From Amphiduros pacificus (Eukaryota > Annelida > Polychaeta > Phyllodocida > Hesionidae), in NCBI GenBank assembly GCA_949316495.1, contig OX439012.1, positions 23,098,666 to 23,162,665 on the forward strand: a stretch of DNA of 64,000 nt, written 5' to 3'. The notes beneath the pieces were generated by a model. It was given only the letters and a program-made list of their open reading frames with translations, was not told the DNA's origin and made no database searches. Both the position numbers and the translations under genes were made by a program. The stretch's first letter is position 1; each line of letters begins with the position of its first letter. Below are positions 10,320 to 22,336 of the stretch, in pieces.

Positions 10320-13300
10320 AAAAAAGACAAAAAGAAAACAAAAACAAGAACAAAAAAAAAACATACACGCAATTTATTTTATTTTATTTTTTTTTGAAAT
10401 GCCAAAAACAAATGTGAAAATCTTTTATGTTTCAATTGACATTTGACGTTTTGACATTTTGCAAAATGGCCTTTGTTCTCGTGACTTTGATATCATACCT
10501 TCACTGGTCCCGGATCACCATAGCCTATCTTATCCTGCACCACTCTAATGCCTGGTAGACCAACTCCCTCATCCATCAATATCTCCATTCTCCTCATCAA
10601 CTATGCCTTAATTTCATCTAATCAAGTGGCAACTGATACACCATATTGTATCTTTGGACTTGAAGAAGTGTCCTGACTTAACATCATTCACCTGTATGTC
10701 AGGATCTACATATAGCAACTAAACAAAATTAATTAAAGGGAATTCCCAATTCATTGAAGTTGATTTTGACAGCTGGCCCATATGAAGTACAAGATCAGAT
10801 CTAATCCACTCTTTATAAATTAATTGTGTTAATTATTTTGCAGATTCTGCTTTGACTGTTTATGTGAGGATAACAAAGAAATACAGTTTTCTTAAGTGAG
10901 GACATATTTGTATTTGGTGTCCGTGGTTGTTGATAGGCATGTCAGCCCCATTAAGAGATTTTTCTTCAGAACAATCTGGTTAGTAGTAGGGACCTGTTGA
11001 CTGGACATCAAATACAATTGAAATACAAGCATAATCAAGGATTTGATAAAGGTGCAGGGTACAGTACTGCATAGTTGTTGATTGATAAACAGTGTACAAT
11101 ATTTTAGATGAATGGACAGAACATGACACATTTCCTAAACCTTGGACTAATTATGTAAATATAATAATTACTACAAGCCTAAACTAAGTACAGAAAGGTG
11201 GTGGTTCCAAGTACCATATAAATATATATATCAGACATATTTCCTAATATTTCAGTAACATAACAGGGTTATCAGACAGAGCATTATTTGGTATCATGAC
11301 ATTCTTAAGATAAATTTATGGAAAGACCTCTCGGGCAGATGCAGTGAGATGTGACTAATTATATATTCTGACAAAAAAAAAGAGGACAAGACATATTGTA
11401 ATGTGCTTCCTATGATATCTCCAAAACGAGGCCAGTTTGACAGACAACTTATACACAGCCCACATATCTCAGGAACATTAACTGAGACCGATTAGCTTTA
11501 AAGTGCAGTAGATGTAATATAATTCGTCCTTGAACTTATCATGGCGAGGAGTATAACATTTGCTCTTTATGCACAAGCAATTTACAGATTCTATAATCAT
11601 GCGGCGCCTGAGCATCATTTGCCCTTCCACTTTCACCAAACTTCTTCTTTTTCCATATTCTCACACTAGTCTTCTCACACTAGTTGCATATCTCTCATCC
11701 ACACGAAGGACATATCTGTATTCTCTACAGCCTTCTCTCAGGATAGACTACATCAATATGTTTGTGATTCAATACAATAAACCACTGACAGAAAAACTGA
11801 TTTAACCTATATTCTATTTATTATTTTTAAATTTCAGATATCGGAAATGGAAATTATCATCAAAAAAATGGGGAGATTTGGAGATTGTGGGAATTAATAT
11901 CAACTGGAATATTCTACTTGATATTAGGTAAATATGATTTTCATTTTAAATTTATCGATAGATGATGAAAAAGGAAATATGATAAAGATAAAACCGGATA
12001 AAAAGATTCTTGCAGAAAAATAGCAAAATATGCTGTGTGTTAACCGCACTTTCTAATTTGCTTGAAAAATAGATGATAATTCTGTCATAATAACAACATA
12101 AAATACTGAATGGCATATTGGAATGTTATAACTTTACCAAATACATTTAATCACAGATAGATTGTCTGTTATCCTCGATGATTCAAGCGAACATTTACAT
12201 GTTGATAACTAACAAAATAGTTGACCTAACAAGAACAAGTCATTAAGTGTTATCAATCCGCTTACATTAATCAAAACAAGTATTAACGCCCAACATATAA
12301 CTAATGTTTTGCAGGGTTACTATCTTATATGCATTTTCCTACCAAAAAGTAGATCCAACAAATTTCAGATGAATACCAAAAATATCAAAATGACCAACAT
12401 GTATCATCCAACATGCATTGGGTGTTGACTTGTTCACCTCTTGATAGGAAGGGATAAAGAGATAAAGTAAAGGAATTCTGAATATTTGTACCATAAATTA
12501 TGTTTACATTTAACATAGACTTACTCTCATGAAATAAGTCAGCTTTTTTATTCACTTTTGTTTTGTTATAAGAGTGGCTGGTACAGAATAACAGCAACAA
12601 TTTAGATATCTCCATATAAGTTTTTCTTTTATAAATTGTCTAATCACGCTTACATTTTATTATCAAATTAAAGTTCCCAGGTTGCTTCCTATTAATAGGT
12701 AACATGTGACTCACTTTATTGGGCTTTTAAGAGTAATGCATTAAAGCCGAAAGCAGGTAATAATTCTCCATTAACAAACTTATTCAATTTTCATGAATAC
12801 ATCTTGGAATGACACAAAATAGCTTTCTGAACCAGGAAGCCAAGAAAACATCCAAAGCCCCGGGGTATGACCCCAAAACCAATGTAATCTGACCAGTATA
12901 AAGCTTTATTTTTTGCCTTGCTTTTAGTGCTGATTCGGTCTCTTCTCCATGCCAATTTGCCTAATTACAGGTAAAGTGAGAAGAACTTCTCTGGGGGCTT
13001 CACCCATCATCAGCATCTAACTTAATATGTCCACTTTGAATTAGTCCTATAAGGTAGTTATCCTTACCGGTGTTTTCTTTAACTTTGTTTCCATGTATGT
13101 GGGGTGTCATGTAGTGTGTTGCAGGAGTTTTGATGTGTGCGTATTACTGAATGTAATGTGAATACATGTAGATTCTATGAAGATTCACTTCATTTAAAGC
13201 TTGTTTCATCAAACAATGGTGAGGCGTTTTACATAAACTTTGATAATCACAGCTTTCACAGCTTGGCTGCCACTATCGCAAACAATGTTGACGCTAACAT

Positions 13301-13814
13301 ATGACATATGAATGCATACATAGCTCTGCCCTCTTCAAACATTTTAATAACACCTCCAAAGTCCGGTATATTTTTCGATGAAGAAATAGGTCACGACTAC
13401 AAGTTATGCCCATTTCTGAAACTAAATTGACTGTTGCATTACTTTCGCAATTGCGCATGCCTGATAATAGAGCCCATGTGACTATGCAATTAGCATGCAC
13501 AGGATGAGGCAAATAAACATGGTCAATTTGCCTTATTCCTATCTTTCAGTTGAGTTCCGAATCAAAGGTATGACAGTGTTAAATTTGGAATACATTGTAA
13601 GAGCTTTAGGCCATCAACTAAAGCGTTCATTGGAAGATCTACATACCTCATACCTTTAGACATTCAAAGTTATCAAAGCTGTGTTGGAACTACTAGAACA
13701 TGTATTGCTTTTTGGTACTCAAACAATAAAAGCAATGTGTCTTATTGAAATAATTTGACTGTGCAATTAACAATGCATGCACATGAGTATGAGTAATGAA
13801 TGCTTAGTCTTAAG
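10320..13814. other. Intergenic DNA, no gene seen
   Basis: Apart from A- and T-rich tracts at 10314-10396 and one short (TA)n near 11220, I see no coding region, RNA gene or repeat. The open frames of 60-80 codons show no domains. Confidence 0.55.
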
Positions 13815-14171
13815 CCAATCATGCAAGGCCACGGGCAGTGGCGCAGTTGGTTAGAGTGCCAGCATAATAGCACCAGTTCCTAGCATCTGTTCCTCTGATC
13901 CAGAAGTCGTGGGTTCGATCCCCGGCCTTGCCGAGATTTTAAAAATTCATGATACATTTTTACACATGAGCTGAGGCCCGTGCCTAAAGGGTTATCCCGT
14001 TGTCCTTGTAAATCTGTGACCGGGTGGGTTGTCATGTCAAGGACCTGCGACATGACAATTCAGTGAGGCAGCACTATATCTGCTACAAGTAGGTCTCATC
14101 ATGAAATAACTGAAATAATGTTGAAAATGATGTAAAACCCCAAACAAACAAACAAACAAACCAATCATGCA
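13815..14171 (+). mobile_element. Full-length SINE family A with 11-bp target duplication
   Basis: This is the best copy of family A. The element spans 13826-14160 and is flanked by an 11-base direct repeat, CCAATCATGCA, at 13815-13825 and 14161-14171. The tRNA-like head has an A box (TGGCGCAGTTGG) and a B box (GGTTCGATCCCC). A body with TTGTCCTTGTAAATCTGTGACC and GACCTGCGACATGACA follows, then an end with GTAAAACCCC and (AAAC)n. The AAAC tail suggests mobilisation by a partner LINE with the same 3' end. Intact duplications point to a fairly recent insertion. Confidence 0.9.
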
Positions 14172-15340
14172 CCCATTTTATTGATTGATATAACAAACTT
14201 AACTAAATTTCTCCAATCAGATACTTGTACAGAGTGTCGAATTGTCTATATTCCCCTGCATGTAGGTCAAATCTGTATTTCAGTTGCTATGGATTCTGAA
14301 TATGTAACCATATCAGAACATTGTTGTCCACTCATGCCACTATAGTTAAATGATTAAACAGGGATTTGCAACACATATTTCTTAAAATATCAAAGAAAAA
14401 GGTTCAAATAAGTATGTTCACATTCAGACCAGATGATGCACATGTATCTAAAGGATGCGCATGTATCTAAAGGATATTTTGTGGAACTTTGGCAAAATGA
14501 CTTATAAAGTAGAGGCATTAAACTTCAAACCACCTGTTTTTGTTGTTGTTTTTTTTATTAATTTTTTTTTTAATTTTGTTTTGTTTTTGTTTTTGTTTTT
14601 GTAATGAGCCAATTTATACCATTTCTCTCAGTACAGACTTTGCCAACCTTCTACCCAGAGTCAGCCCTAAGATGTTGCTGATGGGAAAAAGAGCTTGACT
14701 TCATCCGGTGAAATTGCCGAATTATTAGGCATTACAATTGAAGTGGCAGTTATTCTGTCCCACACCCTACGTACCTTATATATTATATAAGGAAGCCTTT
14801 GTGAGTTCCTTCCTCATGGTCCCAAGAGACTGCTGATTGCCTATGACAACTTCCACACTCTAAACCATTGAGTGTCTCGCTCTGACAGATTGCAAGTCTG
14901 GGAGGAGGAAACCCAAACTGATATGAGATAGAAAGAGAGAGTGACAGGCACATAACAGACAGAGGGATATCGTGAATTACGTAAAATATGATTTCCTATA
15001 AATACTAGATGTCACCAAACAAATAGATAGAGACGTGTATATAAAGACATACTTGAATCCAATCAGATCAGGTCCGTCGCAAAGAATGTATCCTGAAATT
15101 CTGACATGAAATTCTGACATGTCATTCTTTTCCGTGTATGATCCATGTTCACCTTTTATGTTACGTCAAGCCATTCTTTATAAGATTCAGACCTTTTGTA
15201 TGATTTATGTAAACTATAATTGTGTAGGTAGATAGATAGTTTCGGCACAAAGTGAAAGGTAGCTAAGCTGATATGGAAAGATGAAAGGTACATATTGTAA
15301 TATACAAAATAACACACGTGATGACATGAACGTGGTGAAA
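14172..15340. other. Intergenic DNA, no gene seen
   Basis: A T-rich tract with TTTTG units lies at 14537-14602. A 51-base segment at 15114-15164 recurs exactly at 16119-16169. No gene is recognised. Confidence 0.55.
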
Positions 15341-15344
15341 TAGT

Positions 15345-15690
15345 GACATGCACATTGCAACAGTAACAAAGTGACAGATACAATGTGATATATTGACAGG
15401 TACATTGTGACAGGTACATTGTGACAGGTACATTGTGACAGGTACATTGTGACAGATATATTGTGACAGGTACATTGTGGCAGGAACATTGTGACAGCTA
15501 CATTGTGACAGCTACATTGTGACAGCTACATTGTGACAGCTACATTGTGACAGCTACATTGTGACAGCTACATTATGACAGCTACATTGTGACAGCTACA
15601 TTGTGACAGCTACATTGTGACAGCCACATTGTGACAGCTATATTGTGACAGCCACATTGTGACAGCTACATTGTGACAGCTACAGAGTCA
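15345..15690. repeat. Minisatellite, 14-bp unit, about 24 copies
   Basis: The unit is GACAGGTACATTGT in the left half and GACAGCTACATTGT in the right half, with a sharp switch near 15495. That switch suggests two separate expansion events. Outer copies are more diverged. Minus-strand frames give repeating Cys/Met/Val-rich peptides, which are repeat artefacts. Confidence 0.95.
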
Positions 15691-15699
15691 GGTATACAT

Positions 15700-16880
15700 A
15701 ATGTATTGTGACAGTTAAGCAGCAAGAAGTACACATTGTCAGATATACTATGTCTGGCAGTAACTATTGCTTAAATGATATAAATAGAATTTGAAACATA
15801 AACACATTAGGAATTTCATCAGGAATTTCAATCGTGATCCTGAAATTATGCGATCAGCAAACTTTTAAACGAACGTGTTGAAAGGTATGGAACAGTCTTG
15901 GGGAATTCAATGAATGGGGGCGGGGAGCAGCGAAAGCATTCGCACCTTATGTAAAACCCGAAAATCATTTTTTAATTGAATATTGCATAAAAAAATCTCT
16001 TTATGGCCTAACACGTAATGAGTTGATATATTTAAGTTATCATCTATATGTATTTTCCATGAATTTCAATCCCCGAGTCACTTTATTAAATAATGTATAC
16101 TTTTTTGTACTAATTAACCTGACATGTCATTCTTTTCCGTGTATGATCCATGTTCACCTTTTATGTTACCTGGAAAATCATTTGTGATTGCTCTCGCCAA
16201 GTTATAAAAGCACCAATACCAACATGGCCGAAGGATGGCGAATATTGTGTCAAAATCCCTTAAGAGCCTAACACCTAATGTGATCATATAGGCAAATAAG
16301 CAATACAGCCCACCCAGACACTGGGATTAGTACTTCCTGTATCACATATGACAGTAACATTACCAAATGCTTGTGCTGCTGGAGAAGGCTTTAAGCCTGG
16401 GGATGAATAATTAACTAATGTTGTGAGAATCTTGAGATTTCCTGTCAGCTACAGGACAAAAAGGGATTCTACAGCCTATCAAAAACAAATGTGTTTATCA
16501 CAATACAACTGTTGTGGCCCTTAACAGTATACATTTTATCTCCAGGAAAGATTTGGTTTACACGATGATTAAATTTTGGGTTGCCCTTTTCGATAGTTGT
16601 ATTGTATTAAACCTTTTGAAGAAAGTTGTAAAGCACTTGATAACATATGATATAAAAGGATTTCTAAATTAAGATAGTTAGCTGAAAATTAGTTCTAAAA
16701 TTGCTAAAAGTGAATATAAATGTAAGATTATAGAGATTTTAAACAGATCTTGAGTTGATTGTGGTTCATATATTTATTTATCTGGGCAGAACTTTATATT
16801 TATGGACTGTGTAAAAGCTATTTACAAAGCGTCCATATTTCAAAGGGATCTATTGACAGATTCATTCTTATTTATTTATT
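15700..16880. other. Intergenic DNA, no gene seen
   Basis: It holds the second copy of the 51-base duplication (16119-16169; first copy 15114-15164). I see nothing else. Confidence 0.5.
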
Positions 16881-16884
16881 TACA

Positions 16885-16898
16885 AATTTAACTATCTC

Positions 16899-16959
<61 letters not shown>

Positions 16960-16972
16960 AGATAGTTAAATT
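16885..16972. repeat. (AT)n flanked by 16-bp perfect inverted arms
   Basis: The left arm, AATTTAACTATCTCTT (16885-16900), is the exact reverse complement of the right arm at 16957-16972. The core is about 55 bases of AT dinucleotide, with one unpaired C at 16901. The right arm is followed by a second direct copy of GAGATAGTTAAATT near 16983. The architecture is that of the palindrome at 4540-4693, with unrelated arms. Confidence 0.93.
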
Positions 16973-16989
16973 AAGTTAAATGAGAGATA

Positions 16990-18239
16990 GTTAAATTAAT
17001 GATAATAATGTTTTTTTTATTTATAGTTTATATTCTTAGTATTTTCATATTTACATATGTTTTCTAAAGTGCATTTCTTGCATTGGTAAAAACATAGGGT
17101 TGTTGTATATTGTAACGCAGATCATAATTACCTGTGATTCATAACCTTTAGATCTGCACAATCAGTAGAACAATCGATCTAGTTGCGTAGAGGAGGAGAC
17201 GAGAGAGGACCCATTTGCTGGCAGTGTTAACAAGAAAGTCTTTTTTAAAAAAGGTATCCACTGGTGTATCGTCAAAGCCTAGTAGAAAAATATATATTTA
17301 ATGAAATTTATTACATTTTACTGCTTAAATGTGATTGACATACATGTATATGATGAGTGCGGGAGCATATATAGGTTGGACCATTAATCATTATTAGTGG
17401 ACTTGGTTACTTCCGGTGTCCCACTTCCGGTTTCCAATAGTTTCTTTGTCAGTCTATGCTACATAGCAATACATCATGAGAGGTATTATGCATATATAAC
17501 GTGCTCATATTGTGAGAAATGAAATCTAATACACGTATATAAAGAGCAAAGTACTTTTCTGTTGCCTCGAATTTATAAAATACAATTATCTGTGATACAA
17601 AAGTAATATTAGAATTTGTTTTGAGATTTGAGTGACCTTGTGCATTAGATATCAACCTTGATCAGCTCTTTTCTCTTTTCTCTGTATTTTGACGAAGGTA
17701 GCTTTTGGCAAAATGAGAAACCCTTCAAACCATCCTAACAAGGCCAGTCTGTGCCTGGTCAAACTTACCTGCCACCATCCTCTTAGAATTGATATCCACC
17801 AATCAGTCTATCCCAGACTTATAGAGCCTTATCATGTTTAGATCTTAGCTATGTCAATAATGTGATTAAACCCCAGGGGTGAAGAAACCCATTTTGGTGT
17901 TTAACCTTTTCACTTTATCACATGCTAACAATAAAAATGCCTGATTTCCCGAATAAGTCATTTCCAGAACAAGTCATTATAAAGTTATTTTTTTTAATGT
18001 TTCGAACTGCTGTTGGAAATGAATGAACAAGATCTAGCTATGATCTAGTGTTCTGCATAGTCTTACAGTCGAGAAGTTTGACTTAAAGACACTTTAAGGA
18101 AGTCCTTTTCCTCAAATTTGTTGCCACTAATTGCAAAAATTAAACACCTCCTCGAATGTCATTGGATAGTTAGTCATATGTTAGGTTGATCTATCTATAT
18201 CTTCTTTATACTATTTTCGGAGAATAAATTGTGAAATGT
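16990..18239. other. Intergenic DNA, no gene seen
   Basis: AT-rich sequence with short open frames only; no domain, RNA gene or repeat recognised. Confidence 0.55.
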
Positions 18240-18426
18240 GAATTGGTGTTTTTACGATCCTTTCAGCAACTATGGCCATATCAGCCTTATCAGCCTTTTA
18301 ACCAGTGTAAATAGTTGCTGAAAGGATCTGCTGGCAGTGGGAGACGAACCCACCACCTCTCGTCCTCCACTTATATAACCATTAACAGATCCTACACTCT
18401 ACTAACTGTGCTAGTGGGGACGGTTT
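18240..18426 (-). mobile_element. SINE family B, minus strand, with snap-back arm
   Basis: The minus-strand head with a degraded B box and the family B end are recognisable. An extra inverted copy of the element's own end interrupts the body: GATCCTTTCAGCAACTA at 18256-18272 is the exact reverse complement of 18309-18325. The copy can therefore fold on itself. The snap-back is not present in the other three copies. Confidence 0.75.
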
Positions 18427-18429
18427 TCT

Positions 18430-19250
18430 GCATATCAAAGCTTATCTCAGTGACGTCTTCATGTGTAACACGGGTGCAGAAGCATGCCATTGTAAAATAT
18501 CTATATTAGAACACACCACAGAGTTTGATCATATCATATTAAAGACCCTAATGTCTGTAATAAATGTGTTGTTTTTGGTGTTCATTAATGCTTGATGTTT
18601 GTTATAAAACATGTCATTGTTATTTATTGATGTTAACACAATTGCTTATGCTGAATATGTGTACTCCATGTACTATATGCAAATATCACATTACTATTCG
18701 ACTAAGAGGCATTTGAGGTTTAGATAAAGTTACATTTCTAGGTGTTTCTTAACAGGAAATAAAATATTTTCATTTCTATTATACAGCAATAAATCTCAAA
18801 GGTGAATGACTGTCAGCAAACAAGATGACACATTAGTATAAATTTCTTAATTCTCATCGAGAGAAAAATTATCGTGGCTCATTTGTCAAAATAATGGAAG
18901 TTAGGATCTTTAGTTTGATATGGTCTATTGGCCAATATGTTTGACTGCATGCATTAATCAAGCAGGTGGATTTCTGCTCACGCAAGACACTGCCCCACAA
19001 TGAAGACACAGTGTGTGTTGTCAATTTATATTCAGAATAAAAAGTGGTGACAAACTATAAGCTCCAAAAAGAGTCTGGCATTGGGTGTCGATGGCAGGCT
19101 TCTATATAATGTTACAACGTTATCTCGAATACAACTTGAAGCAGATATAACGCTGCCTCATTGATTTAACATGGCACAAACTCTATTACTAATATTACCC
19201 ATCATGCGTTCACAAAAGTCAGGGGATTCACATCGTATATCTATATACTC
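18430..19250. other. Intergenic DNA, no gene seen
   Basis: No coding or repeat signal is recognised between the SINE and the (AT)n tract. Confidence 0.55.
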
Positions 19251-19257
19251 AGCACTG

Positions 19258-19359
<102 letters not shown>

Positions 19360-19901
19360 CAAAGAAATAATCTAATATCAAATGTAACTTTGTTCCACAA
19401 GACATAAACCTCAATAATTTCTGATAGCCACAGCGTTTTCTGTATGCATATTGTATATGTTAAGGAACAGCTGTCACGTTTCAGATACCCGACGCAAGAT
19501 ATTTCCTTAAGGTCTGGATAGAACTTCCCAACAAACAGACACACCACTGACTCTCTAATGACCCCCAAAATCTAATTATATCTGATATTGAAATAATTCT
19601 GAGAATATGAGTGGTCCATTTACGCCAGTGAGAGAGGAGCCGTGGTATGTGTCATTGTTGACATATCACACTTATAACCTCTTTATAAGCCCAAACCTAT
19701 ATGAACAAGGAAATGGGCGGAGTGATATTCAGTCTCATATTGACATTTTGGAACTTGGTGAGGAGTAAAGAGGCTCTTCATCCGCAGAATGAGTCTTGCT
19801 TGACAAGCTTGATTGGTGTTGTAAACAAACACAGTTAATACTTTGGAAAAAAACTCTTTAAAGAATTTTTAAAGTCACAACCATCAATGAGCGATTTTTA
19901 A

Positions 19902-20092
19902 TATCAGGCAACGAGAGCAGTTGGTTGAGCAATGGATCTGTTTCTCACGTGGTTATATAAGTGAATATGACGGGAGGTGGTGGGTTCAACTCCCGCTTCC
20001 AGTGTTACTTTCACATTGGTTAAAAGGCTCGAAAGTTGATCTGATGTGTCCATTCTTACTGAAAGGGACGTAAAAGCACTATTTCACAATGT
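19902..20092 (+). mobile_element. SINE family B, plus strand
   Basis: The head has GAGAGCAGTTGGTTGAGCAA (A box region) and GGTGGGTTCAACTCCC (B box). The body has TTACTTTCACATTGGTTAAAAG, and the end CTGAAAGGGACGTAAAAGCA. It is the most complete of the four family B copies. No clear target duplication was found by eye. Confidence 0.78.
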
Positions 20093-20451
20093 TACCACTG
20101 ATCAGTTTCAGGGGTAGATGTCTTGTTTGAAAAATATCCTGTTTAACTGAGCTGAATGATCTATTTCTATTGATTGCCCCAATATGCAGCTTAATTAAGC
20201 ACACCATTTCATTGGCTTAACATACATTTGTTTATTGATATGATCTGATGCGCAAGAATGAAGAGCAGTTCATCAATGGAAGAATTCTTTCACCAATTAA
20301 TGTTACACATCTTAAACATTCATTTCTTGTGAACTATTTAATCAGCAATCACACATGTATGCATATGCTTTTTCTGATAAACATCTCCCTGCGATGATTA
20401 TTCTTAAAATATGGCGAATTTAGAAACGACACACAACAATGAAGCAATTAT

Positions 20452-20465
20452 CCACCAGAGGGCAG
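20452..20465 (+). promoter_or_regulatory. CTCF-like motif, plus orientation
   Basis: CCACCAGAGGGCAG matches the bilaterian CTCF core consensus CCASYAGRKGGCRS at all 14 positions. It lies about 1.9 kb upstream of the GPCR. Binding is inferred. Confidence 0.45.
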
Positions 20466-20627
20466 CAGCTTTAAAAGAAGCCATAACGACGGGGTTAAAA
20501 AGAATAATCTGTAAAAGGTATAGAATTTGCACATGTCAAAAGTGCTCAAAAATCTATTTGTCAAAGAAATACAAACCATCTTTGGCAATGTAAGTTGATA
20601 TCTTCATCTATTTAGGCCTTCCGTATA

Positions 20628-20815
20628 TATTGGACCGTGCATGAAGCGTTGACCCGTTGTCCATGTAAATATATTACTTGGTGGGTTGTCAATTAAAGGA
20701 CCTGCGACACGACGATATGTTGAGCCAGCACTATATCTGCTACACATAGGTCCCGTCATGAAATAACTGAAACAAAGTTGAAGGTGACGTAAAACCCCAA
20801 ATAAAAATCAATCAT
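20628..20815 (+). mobile_element. SINE family A, 5'-truncated, plus strand
   Basis: The body from TTGTCCATGTAAAT through GGACCTGCGAC to the end (GACGTAAAACCCCAAAT) matches the full-length copy at 13826-14160, but there is no tRNA head. The tail is a short A-rich run instead of a long (AAAC)n. Confidence 0.8.
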
Positions 20816-20829
20816 ATCCTTGATCTTTA

Positions 20830-22200
20830 GGATTTTGTTTAGCTCGAGTATATTCAATTGTTTATACATGTATAAATATTGCATACGTGTCGAATTTTGC
20901 CTCAACAACTTATAAGGTCCAAGCAACAAATATTGACCTGATATATCAAAAATGCACAGATCTTTTTTGTCAGGATTTTTATGTTTCAAATAAAATAAAG
21001 TTACAAGGGAATATCCTGAGATGTAATGTTTGATTCAAATGCAACAAATAATCCAATGCTTCCAGAATTCTTTATCAACTTTGATCATATTGCCTTTCAA
21101 CATAGGATATCCTAGGATGAAATACGTTTAGCAAAATTTAATTCAAATAAAGTGCGCGATAGACATTTAGCGTACATATCATTAAAGGTCAATACACAAT
21201 GTAATCATAGATACGGTATCCAGATCTGAGTAATAAGGTAATTTGAAATTGACAATTTTAGTACGTGTCTTTTGGGATTGATAAATATTGAAAACATGTA
21301 AAAGGGTTAAAAGGAGAATTCATACATTTTTCAGGATTAGGTTAATTCATCAGTGAAATGTAAAACTGTCAAAGAAGACGTATTATGTAACCTTAATCAC
21401 ATTGGATAAGAATGTTTAGTTGTATCTCCTTGCTACTTCTGTGGCACTCAGATTGCCTCATTAGTCTAACAGAATCGCAAAATTTAATTCAGGGGAATAT
21501 ATGAGAACACGCTATTGCCTGTACCGTTTGTATCTCTTGTCCTTTGTGTGAATTATAACTCGAATAGGCAATACCTGAGAGACAGCCTTGCTTGACGTAT
21601 ACCTTTGACACACACTAGTAACATCATACTGTGTGTTTTAATGACATAAAAGCATGTCATATCCGCATTGCTTCATAGGTGAGGATTGATGACAAATGCT
21701 ATAATGAAGCAGGCACTGCATTTTGCATTTAAGCATTATAGTAAACATATAATCTCACATGCCGCTTGCATTTAACACATAATGCTTTACCAAACTATTA
21801 TATTTTTTTCTATTTCAGAGATACAGCCTTTTTTCAAGGACTGGGTTTTTGACCGATGACACAGCAGGGTCAGCTCAGTGGGTGCTGATTCCAATAACGC
21901 GACAGTATATATATATATATACAAGTGCAAGAAATGAAGATAAAGTGTGATATATGGAGAAAACTTGTCAAGTTATACAACATATGACTTATATCAGATC
22001 AACATATCCAACAATTTCACATTGAAGCCACAATAGGCAAACAAGCGGGATACTTTTTGATATTTAATTTGTTAAAAACAAAACTTCACCAACAAGCTAA
22101 AATTGCAATATTTACATGGCTGTAATATTACATAACTTTACATATAATAACACTTCTATGAGGACATCAGCCAATTTTGTGCTTTGGGACGACAAAGTGC
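20830..22200. other. Intergenic DNA upstream of the GPCR
   Basis: No coding sequence is seen. A pyrimidine tract ending TTTCTATTTCAG at about 21808-21819 would serve as a 3' splice site for a 5' untranslated exon of the GPCR, which is speculative. A short (AT)n lies at 21907-21920. Confidence 0.45.
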
Positions 22201-22226
22201 TTCATTTAAGGACCATAAGTCTGCAG

Positions 22227-22234
22227 TATAAAAG
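22227..22234 (+). promoter_or_regulatory. TATA box of the GPCR gene
   Basis: TATAAAAG lies 110 bases before the first in-frame ATG, in a slightly GC-richer stretch (about 22180-22330). This places a start site near 22258. Two short upstream ORFs follow: 22309-22323 (4 codons plus stop) and 22323-22358. The second overlaps the main start region, and its stop shares the bases ATGA with the ATG at 22355. Confidence 0.55.
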
Positions 22235-22336
22235 CATATGGTTCTGACGCGCAGCTTTGACAGGTTTCCAGATCAAAGTGTGACGAGAGTTGCACACAGA
22301 GCCTCGAGATGCGCGGGATTTAATGAGATCTGATCA

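Noticed and set aside
13836-13935. Functional tRNA gene
   Set aside because: A and B boxes are present, but the distance between them is too long and the sequence continues into a SINE body with target duplications.
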